Counted from the first letter of the stretch, positions 25,515 through 34,593 are shown. The stretch is 64,000 bases of DNA from JACOMS01 sp964352785 (GCA_964352785.1 CAYGTI010000008.1:62001-126000); one strand, 5' to 3'. A program made the numbers and translations. The notes: generated by a model from the sequence alone, not told the origin.

Positions 25515-26996
25515 ATGAGGTTAGCGGGCTTATTTTTGAGCGGATCATGTCTCGTACTTGCGGCGTGCGGCGGAGGGGGAAGTAATTCTGGGAGTCTACC
25601 CGTTTCGCCGAATAACCCGCCGATTGTCGCGAGTGCAAACCCAGATCAAGTGGGCCAAGTCGGATTTGCATTTAGCTATGATGCTTTACAGAGCGGCGCA
25701 ACATTTTCCGATCCAGATGGGCAAGCTTTAACAACGAGTGTTAGTATCGTGCCTGAAAATGGGGGGCTGTCAGTCAGCAGCGGCGTAATTTCAGGAACGC
25801 CTACTCAAACAGGTGATTTTACCGTCACTGCAACGGCCAGTGACGGCGCTGATGGGATAACGGATACATTCGTAATCAGCGTCACGGCGGATCAGGCGGC
25901 TGTGTTGGCAAAGTACCCGGGCGCGATCGACCTTAACGTTCTTGCAAATTATGCGGCGCCGAGTGTGCCGAATTATATCCGGCCTGCCAATACGGTCTTA
26001 AATCCCGTCACCGACAAAGGGGCGACTTTGGGCCGCGCTATATTCTATGATCAAGCCTTATCTGTGACCGGATTTGTCGCCTGCTCCACGTGCCATGAGC
26101 AAGCAAATGCATTCAGCGAAGGTGATGATACGCCAACCAGCCAAGGCATATTTGGAGAATTTACCGGGCGTAGTTCAACCCGTCTTGTTAATACGCTCTA
26201 CGGCGAAGAGGAGCGCTTCTTTTGGGACGAGCGGGCTGAAAATATGGAGGATCAAGTTACCAAGCCCTTCAAAGACCATAATGAGCACGGGTTTAGCGGC
26301 GAAGGCGGGCGGCCTGATTTTGATGATATGATCGCAATCATGCAAGCAGATGCGTCTTATCCCGAGCTTTTCCGTTTCGTTTTTTTAGACGAGACGATTA
26401 CCGAAGAACGTATTCAGTCCGCTTTGGCGCAATTTGTTCACTCCATTGTGTCGTTTGATTCAAAATATGATGCAGGCCGCGCTCAGGTTAATAATGATAA
26501 TGATCCGTTTCCAAATTTCACAGCCGCTGAGAATGCGGGCAAAGCCCTGTTTTTGCGTCCCCCCGGCGGCAATAATGGCGGTGCAGGCTGTGCGGCTTGT
26601 CATCAACCGCCAGAGTTTGCCATACGGACAAATATGGGCACGAACGGGGTGGTCGGCGTTGCGTTGGAGCCGGGTGAATTTGACTTTACCAATACGCGCT
26701 CGCCGTCTCTGCGTGATGTTTTAAACGCGGCGGGGACGCGGCATTCCCGGCATATGCATGATGGGTCGTTGATAACTTTGCGGGACGTTATAAATCATTA
26801 TGATAATATCGTTGTGCCTGCGGGCGAGCCTGAGCGCACAGAATTTTTAAACACAATTGATAACCGATTAGTCGATGTGGCAACGCCGCGTGTTCTTAAT
26901 TTAAACGAAACAGAAAAAGATCAACTCATCGCATTTTTACAAACACTTACGGGGACTAACATTTACACAGATGAAAAATGGAGTAATCCGAATTAG
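25515..26996 (+). CDS. Lipoprotein di-haem cytochrome c peroxidase-like protein with Ig-like domain
   Basis: A 493-residue exported protein. The signal ends in a lipobox (VLAAC, Cys18), followed by a Gly/Ser linker. Residues about 37-125 form an Ig/cadherin-like domain of the putative-Ig type (NQPP-like NNPPIVASANPDQ, GLSVSSGVISGTPTQTGDF, FVISV). Two haem c sites, CSTCH and CAACH, frame the CcpA/MauG-like domain, which also shows MHDGSLITLRDVINHYD near the end. The enzyme should reduce hydrogen peroxide or carry out MauG-type chemistry at the cell surface with electrons from a cytochrome. A possible CtrA box lies upstream and a strong terminator follows. Confidence 0.88.
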   Translation: MRLAGLFLSGSCLVLAACGGGGSNSGSLPVSPNNPPIVASANPDQVGQVGFAFSYDALQSGATFSDPDGQALTTSVSIVPENGGLSVSSGVISGTPTQTGDFTVTATASDGADGITDTFVISVTADQAAVLAKYPGAIDLNVLANYAAPSVPNYIRPANTVLNPVTDKGATLGRAIFYDQALSVTGFVACSTCHEQANAFSEGDDTPTSQGIFGEFTGRSSTRLVNTLYGEEERFFWDERAENMEDQVTKPFKDHNEHGFSGEGGRPDFDDMIAIMQADASYPELFRFVFLDETITEERIQSALAQFVHSIVSFDSKYDAGRAQVNNDNDPFPNFTAAENAGKALFLRPPGGNNGGAGCAACHQPPEFAIRTNMGTNGVVGVALEPGEFDFTNTRSPSLRDVLNAAGTRHSRHMHDGSLITLRDVINHYDNIVVPAGEPERTEFLNTIDNRLVDVATPRVLNLNETEKDQLIAFLQTLTGTNIYTDEKWSNPN

Positions 26997-27031
26997 CGTA
27001 AACGACGCTATCATGATGTGGCTTGGATAGT

Positions 27032-27067
27032 AAAAAACCCCGCATGTTACTTGCGGGGTTTTCTGTT
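27032..27067. terminator. Bidirectional intrinsic terminator
   Basis: AAAACCCCGCA (27034-27044) and TGCGGGGTTTT (27052-27062) form a perfect 11-bp stem with a seven-base loop, flanked by A on the left and T on the right. It serves both the peroxidase gene and the convergent membrane-protein gene. Confidence 0.9.
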
Positions 27068-27086
27068 TTTATGTCGTCTGCGGAAT

Positions 27087-27419
27087 TTAAGTCGCAGATG
27101 CAGCGTTTGACTTTGTGATACGCTCAACTAGCGTGCGCACAATAGCCATGACAGACGCGGCGCCGAATACAGCTCCGAGACTACCAAGAATCAGTGTTAA
27201 ATGCTCTCCGATGCCCTCGATCCCTCCGAGTGCGCCTGAGCCGCCAGTCATTAGAAAAATCGCCGCGATGATAACGCCACGCCGATGTTCATGATCTAAG
27301 AACCAGCCACTGGCTAATCCGAGCACCGCCAAAATGGTGCCATCAAAGCCTGTGTTAACAAAGGCCAATAAGATTGCCGCAATGACAGTTATGAGCCAAA
27401 TGATTTTTGCAATAGACAT
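27087..27419 (-). CDS. Small membrane protein, 110 residues
   Basis: Four predicted hydrophobic helices: IIWLITVIAAILLAFV, TILAVLGLASGWFLD, GVIIAAIFLMTGGSGALGG and LTLILGSLGAVFGAASVMAIV. The ends are short and polar, finishing TLVERITKSNAASAT. It is probably an inner-membrane protein of unknown role. It is monocistronic: the terminator at 27032 lies downstream and the methionine operon starts divergently about 200 bp upstream. I do not recognise a family. Confidence 0.7.
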   Translation of the reverse strand: MSIAKIIWLITVIAAILLAFVNTGFDGTILAVLGLASGWFLDHEHRRGVIIAAIFLMTGGSGALGGIEGIGEHLTLILGSLGAVFGAASVMAIVRTLVERITKSNAASAT

Positions 27420-27559
27420 AGGTTTCTCCCCAAATGTTTACGTCTGCGCGGTTTATTTTTATGCGTCAGAACGTCGCGACATTAACAAATCTTAACACAT
27501 AGTCAAGCTCTGTTGGCGGCTAAGCAAGATAGGGAATACGGTTCATATTTCTCTATTTA

Positions 27560-27593
27560 AATAAAGATATAAGAATTTTTTTATATCTTTATT
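27560..27593. promoter_or_regulatory. Long perfect palindrome, operator of the methionine operon
   Basis: AATAAAGATATAA (27560-27572) and TTATATCTTTATT (27581-27593) are perfect 13-bp arms around an eight-base spacer. A further partial copy, GATATAAA, occurs at 27605-27612, five bases before the start codon of the ArsR-like gene. Winged-helix ArsR dimers bind such dyads, and the encoded ArsR-methyltransferase fusion is the obvious candidate for autoregulation. The motif resembles what I recall for SahR-type methionine regulators; that recollection is unverified. Confidence 0.65.
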
Positions 27594-27616
27594 ATTTTGG
27601 TTTGATATAAAACCGC

Positions 27617-28573
27617 ATGGAAGAGATTGCGAGTGTCTTGAAAGTACTGGGCCACCCGGAGCGCTTGCGTATCTTGGTACTGCTGTCGCGCGGCGAGCTT
27701 ACAGTAAGCGAGCTTGTGCATATAATGGGGCTCTCGCAGCCGCGTATCACACAATACATCAAATCGCTCGAGGAGGCTGATATTATTGAGCGCCTGAAAG
27801 AAGGGAACTGGGTTTTCTCGCGTCTGCGACGTGGCAATGACACCATATCGGCTTTGGTGGGAGCGGCGCTGGCGAGTCTTCCAAAAGACGACAACGCGCT
27901 TTTGGTCGATCATCGCCGTCTTGAGGAAGTGCGCCGCATGCGCGCGAAATCCGTTGAAGCCTTTTTTGTGGATGTGGCCAATGACCGGGGACAGCTTGGC
28001 GATGAGTATCTCCCGCAAGGTGATATAGAGCGCGGAATATTATCTATTATTGGGCAGGAGCCTTTTGACTATGTCGTTGATTTGGGAACCGGAACGGGCC
28101 GCGTTTTAGAGATTCTAGCCGGGCAGGTCCGGCGAGGCTCTGGTGTTGATAATAATAGCGATATGCTCAAAGTTGCGCGGCATAACTTATCGGGCGAGGG
28201 ACGCCAGCACCTCACTGTGCGCCAAGGCGACCTTTACGCGGCACCTCTACCGGCTGGCACTGCGGATTTGGTCACACTGCATCAGGTGCTGCATTATTTG
28301 GAAGATCCGCAGGCCGCGATTTTTGAGGCCGCGCGGCTTCTGCGGCCAAGGGGTAAAATTTTAATCGCTGATTTTGTCTCTCATAGTCACGAAGACTTCA
28401 GAACAGATTACGCCCATCGCCGCCTGGGATTCAGCGGCGCTGACATTTCAGCGTGGATGGACACGGCAGGTCTTGAGTTGACGGAGACACGGCTTATCCC
28501 CAGCGACTCGAGCCGACCGGACGTCAAATTATGGCTGGGTGTGCGCCGCGATTCGCAAAGGAAAACCAAATGA
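27617..28573 (+). CDS. ArsR-family regulator fused to a SAM methyltransferase domain
   Basis: A 318-residue two-domain protein. Residues 1-90 form an ArsR winged helix (VLKVLGHPERLRILVLLSRG, SELVHIMGLSQPRITQYI and KSLEEADIIERLKEG). Residues about 145-260 form a class I methyltransferase with SAM motif I VVDLGTGTGRVLEI, then GVDNNSDMLKVARHNL and LHQVLHYLEDPQAAI. The domain may act as a sensor of SAM or S-adenosylhomocysteine rather than as an enzyme; this is inference supported by its place as first gene of the methionine operon behind a large palindrome. It overlaps metF by ATGA. This fusion beside metF-metH is recurrent in alphaproteobacteria. Confidence 0.88.
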   Translation: MEEIASVLKVLGHPERLRILVLLSRGELTVSELVHIMGLSQPRITQYIKSLEEADIIERLKEGNWVFSRLRRGNDTISALVGAALASLPKDDNALLVDHRRLEEVRRMRAKSVEAFFVDVANDRGQLGDEYLPQGDIERGILSIIGQEPFDYVVDLGTGTGRVLEILAGQVRRGSGVDNNSDMLKVARHNLSGEGRQHLTVRQGDLYAAPLPAGTADLVTLHQVLHYLEDPQAAIFEAARLLRPRGKILIADFVSHSHEDFRTDYAHRRLGFSGADISAWMDTAGLELTETRLIPSDSSRPDVKLWLGVRRDSQRKTK

Positions 28574-29526
28574 ATGCGTCTTCACATAGTGCAGATAAAA
28601 CAATGAGTTCAAAGAGCGGTCTTGGACCGGTCGCGCGCACGGCAGGGACGCCCAGAGATGATGTTCATGTGAGTTTTGAATTTTTCCCACCCAAGAACGA
28701 AAAGATGGAAGATCAGCTGTGGGCCTCGATCCGCAAGCTTGAGACGCTTGGACCGGATTTCGTGTCTGTAACTTACGGTGCGGGCGGCTCAACCCGGGAG
28801 CGCACCCACCGCACAGTCACGCGTATGGTGGCAGAGACAGGCCTGAAACCCGCCGCGCACTTGACGTGCGTTGGTGCCGACAAGGCCGAAATTGATGAGA
28901 TCGCACGGGAGTATTGGAATAGCGGCGTTCGGCATATTGTCGCGCTGCGGGGCGATCCGCCCGAAGGCATCGGTAAAGCCTATCAGCCGCACGGCGCAGG
29001 CTACGCCTACAGCTCTGACCTCGTCGCAGGACTGAAATCTGTCGCTGATTTTGAAGTTTCCGTCAGCGCCTATCCTGAGCGCCATCCCGAGAGCCCGTCA
29101 TGGGAAATTGAAATTGATAATCTCAAGAAGAAAGTGGACGCCGGGGCCACGCGCGCGATCACGCAGTTTTTCTTCTCGCCGGACACATTTATGCGGTTTC
29201 AAGATCGCGTTCTGGACGCGGGTATATCTATTCCCATTGTGCCGGGCCTTATGCTCCAGCCGAATTTCGCGGGCCTCAAACGCATGTCTGACATGTGCGG
29301 CGTTCAAGTACCAAACTGGTATGCTGATTTGTTTGAAGGTTTAGAGAATGACCCAGACGCGCGGCAGCTTCTTACCGCGTCACTCTCCACGGAATTGACG
29401 GCTGAGCTTCATGACCGGGGGGTACGCCATTTTCATCTTTATACGCTCAACCGCGCCGATCTTGCTTTTGCTGTCAGCCGTGTTTTAGGTTTGCATCATC
29501 GTATGAATTTGAAAGCAGACACATGA
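28570..29526 (+). CDS. metF: 5,10-methylenetetrahydrofolate reductase
   Basis: A 318-residue flavoprotein that reduces methylene-THF to methyl-THF for methionine synthesis. Motifs: VSFEFFPPKNEKMEDQLW, FVSVTYGAGGSTRERTH, HLTCVGADKAEID, VALRGDPPEG and ARAITQFFFSPDTF. The ATG at 28570 overlaps the preceding stop (ATGA), showing translational coupling; the frame is open upstream for 13 codons only inside the previous gene. The first 30 residues are polar and not conserved. Its product feeds the MetH pair immediately downstream. Confidence 0.96.
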   Translation: MNASSHSADKTMSSKSGLGPVARTAGTPRDDVHVSFEFFPPKNEKMEDQLWASIRKLETLGPDFVSVTYGAGGSTRERTHRTVTRMVAETGLKPAAHLTCVGADKAEIDEIAREYWNSGVRHIVALRGDPPEGIGKAYQPHGAGYAYSSDLVAGLKSVADFEVSVSAYPERHPESPSWEIEIDNLKKKVDAGATRAITQFFFSPDTFMRFQDRVLDAGISIPIVPGLMLQPNFAGLKRMSDMCGVQVPNWYADLFEGLENDPDARQLLTASLSTELTAELHDRGVRHFHLYTLNRADLAFAVSRVLGLHHRMNLKADT

Positions 29527-30575
29527 GCGTTTGGGCAGACATTGAAGCGGCCATTCAACAGCGCATCCTGATTTTAGATGGCGCTATGGGAACAATGCTG
29601 CAAAAGCAAAAGCTTGAAGAAGCGGACTTTCGCGGTGAGCGGTTCAAAGACTGGCCAAGCCCGCTCAAGGGCAATAATGATCTGCTAGTTCTAACCAAGC
29701 CCAGCGCCGTTGAAAAAGTGCATAACGCTTTTCTTGCAGCAGGCGCTGACCTAATTGAAACCAACAGCTTTAACGCCACAACGATATCTCAGGCCGATTA
29801 TGATATGGCGGATGTGGCCTCTGAAATTGCGCGGGCCTCGGCGCGGCTTGCGCGTAAGGTTGCGGATGAATGGACGGCCAAAACACCGGACAAGCCTCGC
29901 GCTGTTTTGGGCTCTGTCGGGCCGATGAACAAAACATTATCCATCTCGCCCAAGGTTGAAGACCCGGGCTACCGCGATGTCACGTTTGATGAGGTCAAAG
30001 ACGCTTACGCTGAGCAAATGAGCGCCATGATAGACATCGTCGACGCTATTTTAATCGAGACCGTATTTGATACGCTGAACTGCAAGGCAGCGATTGCCGC
30101 CGCGCATCAGGTTTTTGATGAGGTCGGCTATAAAAAACCTCTATTGATTTCAGGAACTATCACCGACCGTTCGGGCCGTACACTGTCCGGGCAAACGCCG
30201 GAAGCTTTTTGGCTTTCTATTGCGCATGCCAAACCGTTCGCCGTGGGGCTGAATTGCGCACTCGGCGCAGATGAAATGCGCCCGCATATTGATGCGATTT
30301 CAAAGGCGGTGGATACGCATGTCATAGCTTTTCCGAACGCAGGCTTGCCCAACGCATTTGGGGAATATGACGAAACCCCAGAAGATATGGCGGGGCAGAT
30401 TCAGCCGTGGGCCGAAGCGGGTATGGTCAATATTTTAGGCGGCTGTTGCGGGACAACGCCCGAGCATATCGCCGCGATTACCAAAGCTGTCGCGGCGTCT
30501 GGTGCGCGCAAAGTCCCCAAGATTAAACAAACGCTCCGCCTGTCCGGTCTCGAGCCGTTTCAAATCGCGGTTTAG
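29523..30575 (+). CDS. metH: Methionine synthase, homocysteine-binding part of split MetH
   Basis: A 350-residue protein equal to the first domain of MetH, which binds zinc and homocysteine. The start ILILDGAMGTMLQK is typical; zinc ligands are the Cys of VGLNCALGADEMRP and the pair in GGCCGTTPEHI. It ends where the full-length enzyme would continue into the pterin domain. That remainder is encoded by a separate gene at 31148, so this organism has MetH as two chains. ATGA overlap with metF again indicates coupling. Confidence 0.95.
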   Translation: MSVWADIEAAIQQRILILDGAMGTMLQKQKLEEADFRGERFKDWPSPLKGNNDLLVLTKPSAVEKVHNAFLAAGADLIETNSFNATTISQADYDMADVASEIARASARLARKVADEWTAKTPDKPRAVLGSVGPMNKTLSISPKVEDPGYRDVTFDEVKDAYAEQMSAMIDIVDAILIETVFDTLNCKAAIAAAHQVFDEVGYKKPLLISGTITDRSGRTLSGQTPEAFWLSIAHAKPFAVGLNCALGADEMRPHIDAISKAVDTHVIAFPNAGLPNAFGEYDETPEDMAGQIQPWAEAGMVNILGGCCGTTPEHIAAITKAVAASGARKVPKIKQTLRLSGLEPFQIAV

Positions 30576-30583
30576 AGGGCGTC

Positions 30584-31099
30584 ATGGGCAAAGTTTACGA
30601 GCGTCTGACTGATAAGCTAAGTGCGTTCATTACGGCGCAGAAGATGTTTTTTGTTGGCTCCGCCCCTCTATCAGGCAGCGGTCACGTCAATCTATCCCCC
30701 AAGGGTTATGACACATTGCGTATCATCGATCCGCAAACAATTATGTATCTGGACTATGGCGGATCAGGTATTGAGACCCACGCTCATATTCTTGAAAATG
30801 AACGTATCACGCTCATGTTCTGCGCGTTTGAGGGCAAGCCGAATATTGTCCGTCTTTATGGCCGGGGCGATGTCTGCGCTTTCCATGATCCGGGTTTCAA
30901 AGAAAAACTCGCTACTTTTCCGGGTTTTGACCGGGCGAGAGCGATTATCACGGTTCATCTGACGCGCATTTCTGAGAGTTGCGGCTACAGCATTCCGTTT
31001 TATGACTATCACGGTGAGCGCGATCAATTACAGCGTTCACACACACACACAAAACCGTCGAAGATTGGCAGGAGTATCGTTACAGCCGCAATGCTTTAA
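30584..31099 (+). CDS. Pyridoxamine-phosphate-oxidase-like flavin protein, frameshifted at its end
   Basis: A 171-residue split-barrel (PNPOx-like) protein. Family features: MFFVGSAPLSGSGHVNLSPKG, LDYGGSGIETHAHI and CGYSIPFYDYHGERDQL. Its last 20 residues (THTKPSKIGRSIVTAAML) are not family-like. Reading one frame over, bases 31054-31140 encode TVEDWQEYRYSRNALSIDGL then PGLTRPSK, which is the conserved family end. The switch point is the (CA)7 tract at 31038-31051; one CA unit fewer joins the two parts. So the gene is either frameshifted, phase-variable or affected by an indel in the read sequence. It sits between the two metH parts, 8 bp after the first. A redox or flavin role is likely; the substrate is unknown. 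Confidence 0.8.
   Translation: MGKVYERLTDKLSAFITAQKMFFVGSAPLSGSGHVNLSPKGYDTLRIIDPQTIMYLDYGGSGIETHAHILENERITLMFCAFEGKPNIVRLYGRGDVCAFHDPGFKEKLATFPGFDRARAIITVHLTRISESCGYSIPFYDYHGERDQLQRSHTHTKPSKIGRSIVTAAML
31038..31051 (+). repeat. (CA)7 microsatellite inside a coding region
   Basis: Seven CA units followed by AAA. Six or nine units would bring the conserved C-terminus at 31054-31140 into frame with the upstream part; seven units do not. Confidence 0.95.
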
Positions 31100-31147
31100 G
31101 CATTGACGGATTGCCCGGCCTGACCCGACCTTCCAAGTAGATTGATT

Positions 31148-33787
31148 ATGACCAACACCACTCAATTTATTAATATTGGCGAACGCACCAATGTGGCGGG
31201 CTCCGCCAAGTTCAAACGTCTGATTAAAAACAGCAAATTTGAAGAGGCTTTGTCCGTCGCGCGCCAGCAGGTCGAAAACGGCGCCCAGATTATTGATGTG
31301 AATATGGATGATGGCCTGATTGACGGCCAAGTAGCGATGACGCGGTTCTTGCAGCTTATGGCTGGAGAGCCGGATATCTCCCGCGTCCCGGTTATGATTG
31401 ACAGCTCCAAATGGGATATTATTGAGGCGGGCCTGAAATGCGTACAAGGCAAAGCCGTTGTGAATTCCATTTCGATGAAAGAGGGCGAAGCGGCCTTTCT
31501 CGAGCACGCCAAAAAGGTGCGTGATCTTGGCGCTGCGGCTGTAGTCATGGCGTTTGACGAGGAAGGCCAAGCCGAAACGGCGGATCATAAGTTCCAAATT
31601 TGCGAGCGCGCTTACCGTTTGTTGACGCAGGAGGTAAACTTTCCACCCGAAGACATCATATTTGACCCAAATATTTTTGCCGTTGCGACCGGCATCGAAG
31701 AACATAATAATTACGCTGTGGCTTTTTTTGAGGCCTGCCGCCGTATCAAAGCCAACTTGCCCCATGCGCGTATTTCCGGCGGGCTGTCCAATGTCAGTTT
31801 TGCCTTTCGCGGCAATGAACCATTGCGCGAAGCCATGCATTCGGTCTTCCTTTATCACGCGATCCCTGCGGGCCTTGATATGGCGATTGTGAATGCCGGG
31901 CAGCTCACTATTTATGATGACATCCCGGACGAGCTGCGTGAGCGCGTTGAAGATGTCATCTTAAACCGCCGCCCGGACGCCACGGACCGCCTACTGGATG
32001 TGGCCGAAAAATACAGAGGTGACGGCAAGGGCAAAGCCCAAGTGACAGATCTTGAATGGCGCAAGGCCTCTGTAAATAAACGGCTGGAGCATGCGCTTGT
32101 GCGCGGCATTACGGATTTCATCATTGAGGACACCGAAGAAGCCCGCCTTGCTGCTGAGCGCCCGCTCCACGTGATCGAAGGCCCGCTGATGGACGGTATG
32201 AACGTTGTGGGTGATTTGTTTGGCTCGGGCAAAATGTTCTTACCGCAAGTGGTCAAATCCGCCCGGGTGATGAAGGCGTCTGTGGCGCATTTGATGCCCT
32301 ATATGGAAGAAGAGAAAAAATTGCTCGGCACAGAAGGCAGTTCCAACGGAACTATCCTGATGGCGACCGTCAAAGGCGACGTGCACGATATCGGCAAAAA
32401 TATCGTCGGTGTGGTGCTGCAATGTAACGGCTATGATGTTGTCGATTTAGGCGTAATGGTACCGGCGGACAAAATTTTGGCTGCTGCCAAAGACCACAAT
32501 GTCGATATGATTGGGCTCTCTGGCCTTATTACGCCAAGCTTAGACGAAATGGTCTATGTAGGCTTGGAAATGCAGCGACTTGGCATGGATATACCTCTAC
32601 TGATTGGCGGGGCGACAACCTCAAAAACTCACACGGCGGTCAAGATTGAACCTGCTTATAAAAACGGCTCAACAGTTTATGTCACAGATGCCTCCCGCGC
32701 CGTTGGCGTGGTCGGCGCACTGCTGGGTGATGAGAGTGAGACCTATACGGCCAGTATACGCAAGGAATATGTTAAAGCGCGTGCCTCACATGCGGCGAGT
32801 CAAAACAAGAAGGCCCGCTTGACCCTTAAAGAAGCCCAAGACAATGCGTGGACGACTGAGTGGGAGAGTTACGTGCCGCCCAAACCGACATTTTTGGGAA
32901 CAAAGATATTTACAGCATATGATCTGAACAAGCTGCGGCCCTTCATTGATTGGACACCGTTCTTTGCCACTTGGGAGCTCAAAGGCCGCTACCCGGCAAT
33001 CCTAGAGAGCGAGGCTTACGGCGAGGTTGCCCGTGATTTGTTCAAAGACGCCAATGCTATGTTAGACCAAATCATTGCAGAAAAATGGGTAACAGCCAAG
33101 GGCGTGATCGGATTTTGGCCGTGCGAGCGAGATGGCGACGATATCCGCGTGTTCACCGATGAGACGCGAACAGACACGCTCGCCCATTTCCATGGCCTGC
33201 GCCAGCAAATCAGCAAGGGCCGCGGCGGGAAGCCCAATTTCAATATTGCTGATTTTGTCGCGCCGAGCGGTGATTATATTGGCGGCTTTGCTGTCACGGC
33301 GGGCCTAGGGGAAGATGGCCGCGCGGAGCGCTTTAAGGCGGCGGGTGATGATTTTAACGCAATCCTGTTCCAAGCGCTGACGGACCGCCTTGCCGAAGCC
33401 TTCGCGGAGCATATGCATCAACGTGTTCGCCGCGAGTTTTGGGGCTACGCGCCTACTGAGGCCTTTTCGGGTGAGGATCTGATTGCCGAGAAATATGACG
33501 GCATCCGCCCGGCTCCCGGATATCCGGCGCAGCCTGACCATACGGAAAAAGCGACCTTGTTTCGCTTATTAGACGTGACCAAAGACGCGGCGATTACTTT
33601 AACACAGAGCTTTGCCATGCATCCGGCCAGCTCGGTTTCCGGGCTTTATCTGTCCCATCCCGAAAGCATTTATTTCGGCGTTGGGAAAATAGAGAAAGAT
33701 CAAGTCGAAGATTATGCGCGCCGTAAAAACATGGATATGGCCGATACAGAACGCTGGCTCGCCCCTATTCTGAACTATGATCGATAA
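31148..33787 (+). CDS. metH: Methionine synthase, pterin-, B12- and activation-domain part of split MetH
   Basis: An 879-residue protein matching MetH from its second domain onward. The pterin-binding domain starts FINIGERTNVAGSAKFKRLI. The cobalamin domain has the GDVHDIGKNIVGVVLQCNGY loop, whose His is the lower cobalt ligand, and GLSGLITPSLDEMV. The C-terminal activation domain ends with PAPGYPAQPDHTEK and SVSGLYLSHPES, which bind SAM for reductive reactivation. It takes methyl from methyl-THF to B12 and then to homocysteine held by the partner. Start choice: ATG 31148; a TTG two codons earlier is less likely. The last 23 bases overlap the convergent gene. Confidence 0.96.
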   Translation: MTNTTQFINIGERTNVAGSAKFKRLIKNSKFEEALSVARQQVENGAQIIDVNMDDGLIDGQVAMTRFLQLMAGEPDISRVPVMIDSSKWDIIEAGLKCVQGKAVVNSISMKEGEAAFLEHAKKVRDLGAAAVVMAFDEEGQAETADHKFQICERAYRLLTQEVNFPPEDIIFDPNIFAVATGIEEHNNYAVAFFEACRRIKANLPHARISGGLSNVSFAFRGNEPLREAMHSVFLYHAIPAGLDMAIVNAGQLTIYDDIPDELRERVEDVILNRRPDATDRLLDVAEKYRGDGKGKAQVTDLEWRKASVNKRLEHALVRGITDFIIEDTEEARLAAERPLHVIEGPLMDGMNVVGDLFGSGKMFLPQVVKSARVMKASVAHLMPYMEEEKKLLGTEGSSNGTILMATVKGDVHDIGKNIVGVVLQCNGYDVVDLGVMVPADKILAAAKDHNVDMIGLSGLITPSLDEMVYVGLEMQRLGMDIPLLIGGATTSKTHTAVKIEPAYKNGSTVYVTDASRAVGVVGALLGDESETYTASIRKEYVKARASHAASQNKKARLTLKEAQDNAWTTEWESYVPPKPTFLGTKIFTAYDLNKLRPFIDWTPFFATWELKGRYPAILESEAYGEVARDLFKDANAMLDQIIAEKWVTAKGVIGFWPCERDGDDIRVFTDETRTDTLAHFHGLRQQISKGRGGKPNFNIADFVAPSGDYIGGFAVTAGLGEDGRAERFKAAGDDFNAILFQALTDRLAEAFAEHMHQRVRREFWGYAPTEAFSGEDLIAEKYDGIRPAPGYPAQPDHTEKATLFRLLDVTKDAAITLTQSFAMHPASSVSGLYLSHPESIYFGVGKIEKDQVEDYARRKNMDMADTERWLAPILNYDR

Positions 33788-34412
33788 GCATAGGTTTCGA
33801 GAGCATTTTTCCGAGCACAATAAACACGGCAGCGCCTACGGCATAGAGCGCTGTGAATCCTGCCATGTTGATAGCCACAGCCGCTGCGCCTAGTTTATCA
33901 ATGTCAATAAAGGGGTAGGGGTAAAACCCGGTCATCATGCCGCGCCCGATATTAAACATGCCGTAAACCATAGGGTAAATCACCCAATAAGGAATTTTGG
34001 AAAACAGCAGCGGGCGTTTGACTGCAAAAATCACCCAATCGAAAATATAAAGCGCGGGTATCAGAGTATGCAGCGCAATATTGGTGAGCGCGTTTAGGCC
34101 TTCTGGGTTGTGGATGTCTGCCAGCATCAGGTGATAGACGACAGCGACCACCAAAATATACAGCGCTATTGCGGCCCGCACAGCCGGGCGGTCAAAGACG
34201 CGGCGCAGCGCGCTGGCTTGGCTCAGAAATGGAGCCGAAAAAGCAAAGGCCACGAGGATAGTCGTCAGAATTGTAAAAAATCCGAAAAAGTACACATTTG
34301 CCGCCGCGAAACTCGCATGTTCACCCGACGTTACAATCAAAACATATTGCGTGATCAGCGCCGACCATGTCAGAAGAGCACAAAGCATGCGGTAAATCAT
34401 CTGTGTTTTCAT
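33765..34412 (-). CDS. Pr6Pr family membrane protein
   Basis: A 215-residue integral membrane protein with six or more helices (for example LLTWSALITQYVLIV, FFGFFTILTTILVAFAFSA, IALYILVVAVVYHLML). Features match the Pr6Pr/FAR-17a/AIG1-like group: NFF-like FTILTT, NIALHTLIPALYIFDW, YWVIYPMVYGMF and FYPYPFIDIDKLG. Human relatives hydrolyse fatty-acid esters with Thr and His residues; both the T of FTILTT and the H of LHTLIP are kept. A similar activity here is inference. Start choice: Met at 34412 (MKTQMIYRML); upstream residues are basic and not conserved. It overlaps the end of metH on the opposite strand. Confidence 0.8.
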   Translation of the reverse strand: MKTQMIYRMLCALLTWSALITQYVLIVTSGEHASFAAANVYFFGFFTILTTILVAFAFSAPFLSQASALRRVFDRPAVRAAIALYILVVAVVYHLMLADIHNPEGLNALTNIALHTLIPALYIFDWVIFAVKRPLLFSKIPYWVIYPMVYGMFNIGRGMMTGFYPYPFIDIDKLGAAAVAINMAGFTALYAVGAAVFIVLGKMLSKPMLIDHSSE

Positions 34413-34593
34413 CGTGCTGCGACCCGCTTTTGAGCCCCTTTTGAGGCTACATTTTTTTAAATCATAAAAGACTAGATGCAAGCCGTAGCAACAATCAAGC
34501 CAATGTTGAGCGCCGCCTGCATCATAGCGAAACTATAGGGTTTTGCTATGGGTTGATGCTTGCAGCCGCATGAAAGTCTGACTAAATAGACAC

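Noticed and set aside
30584..31099. Treating the flavin-fold gene as a pseudogene
   Set aside because: The conserved core is intact and only the last part is shifted at a slippery repeat, so loss of function is not shown.
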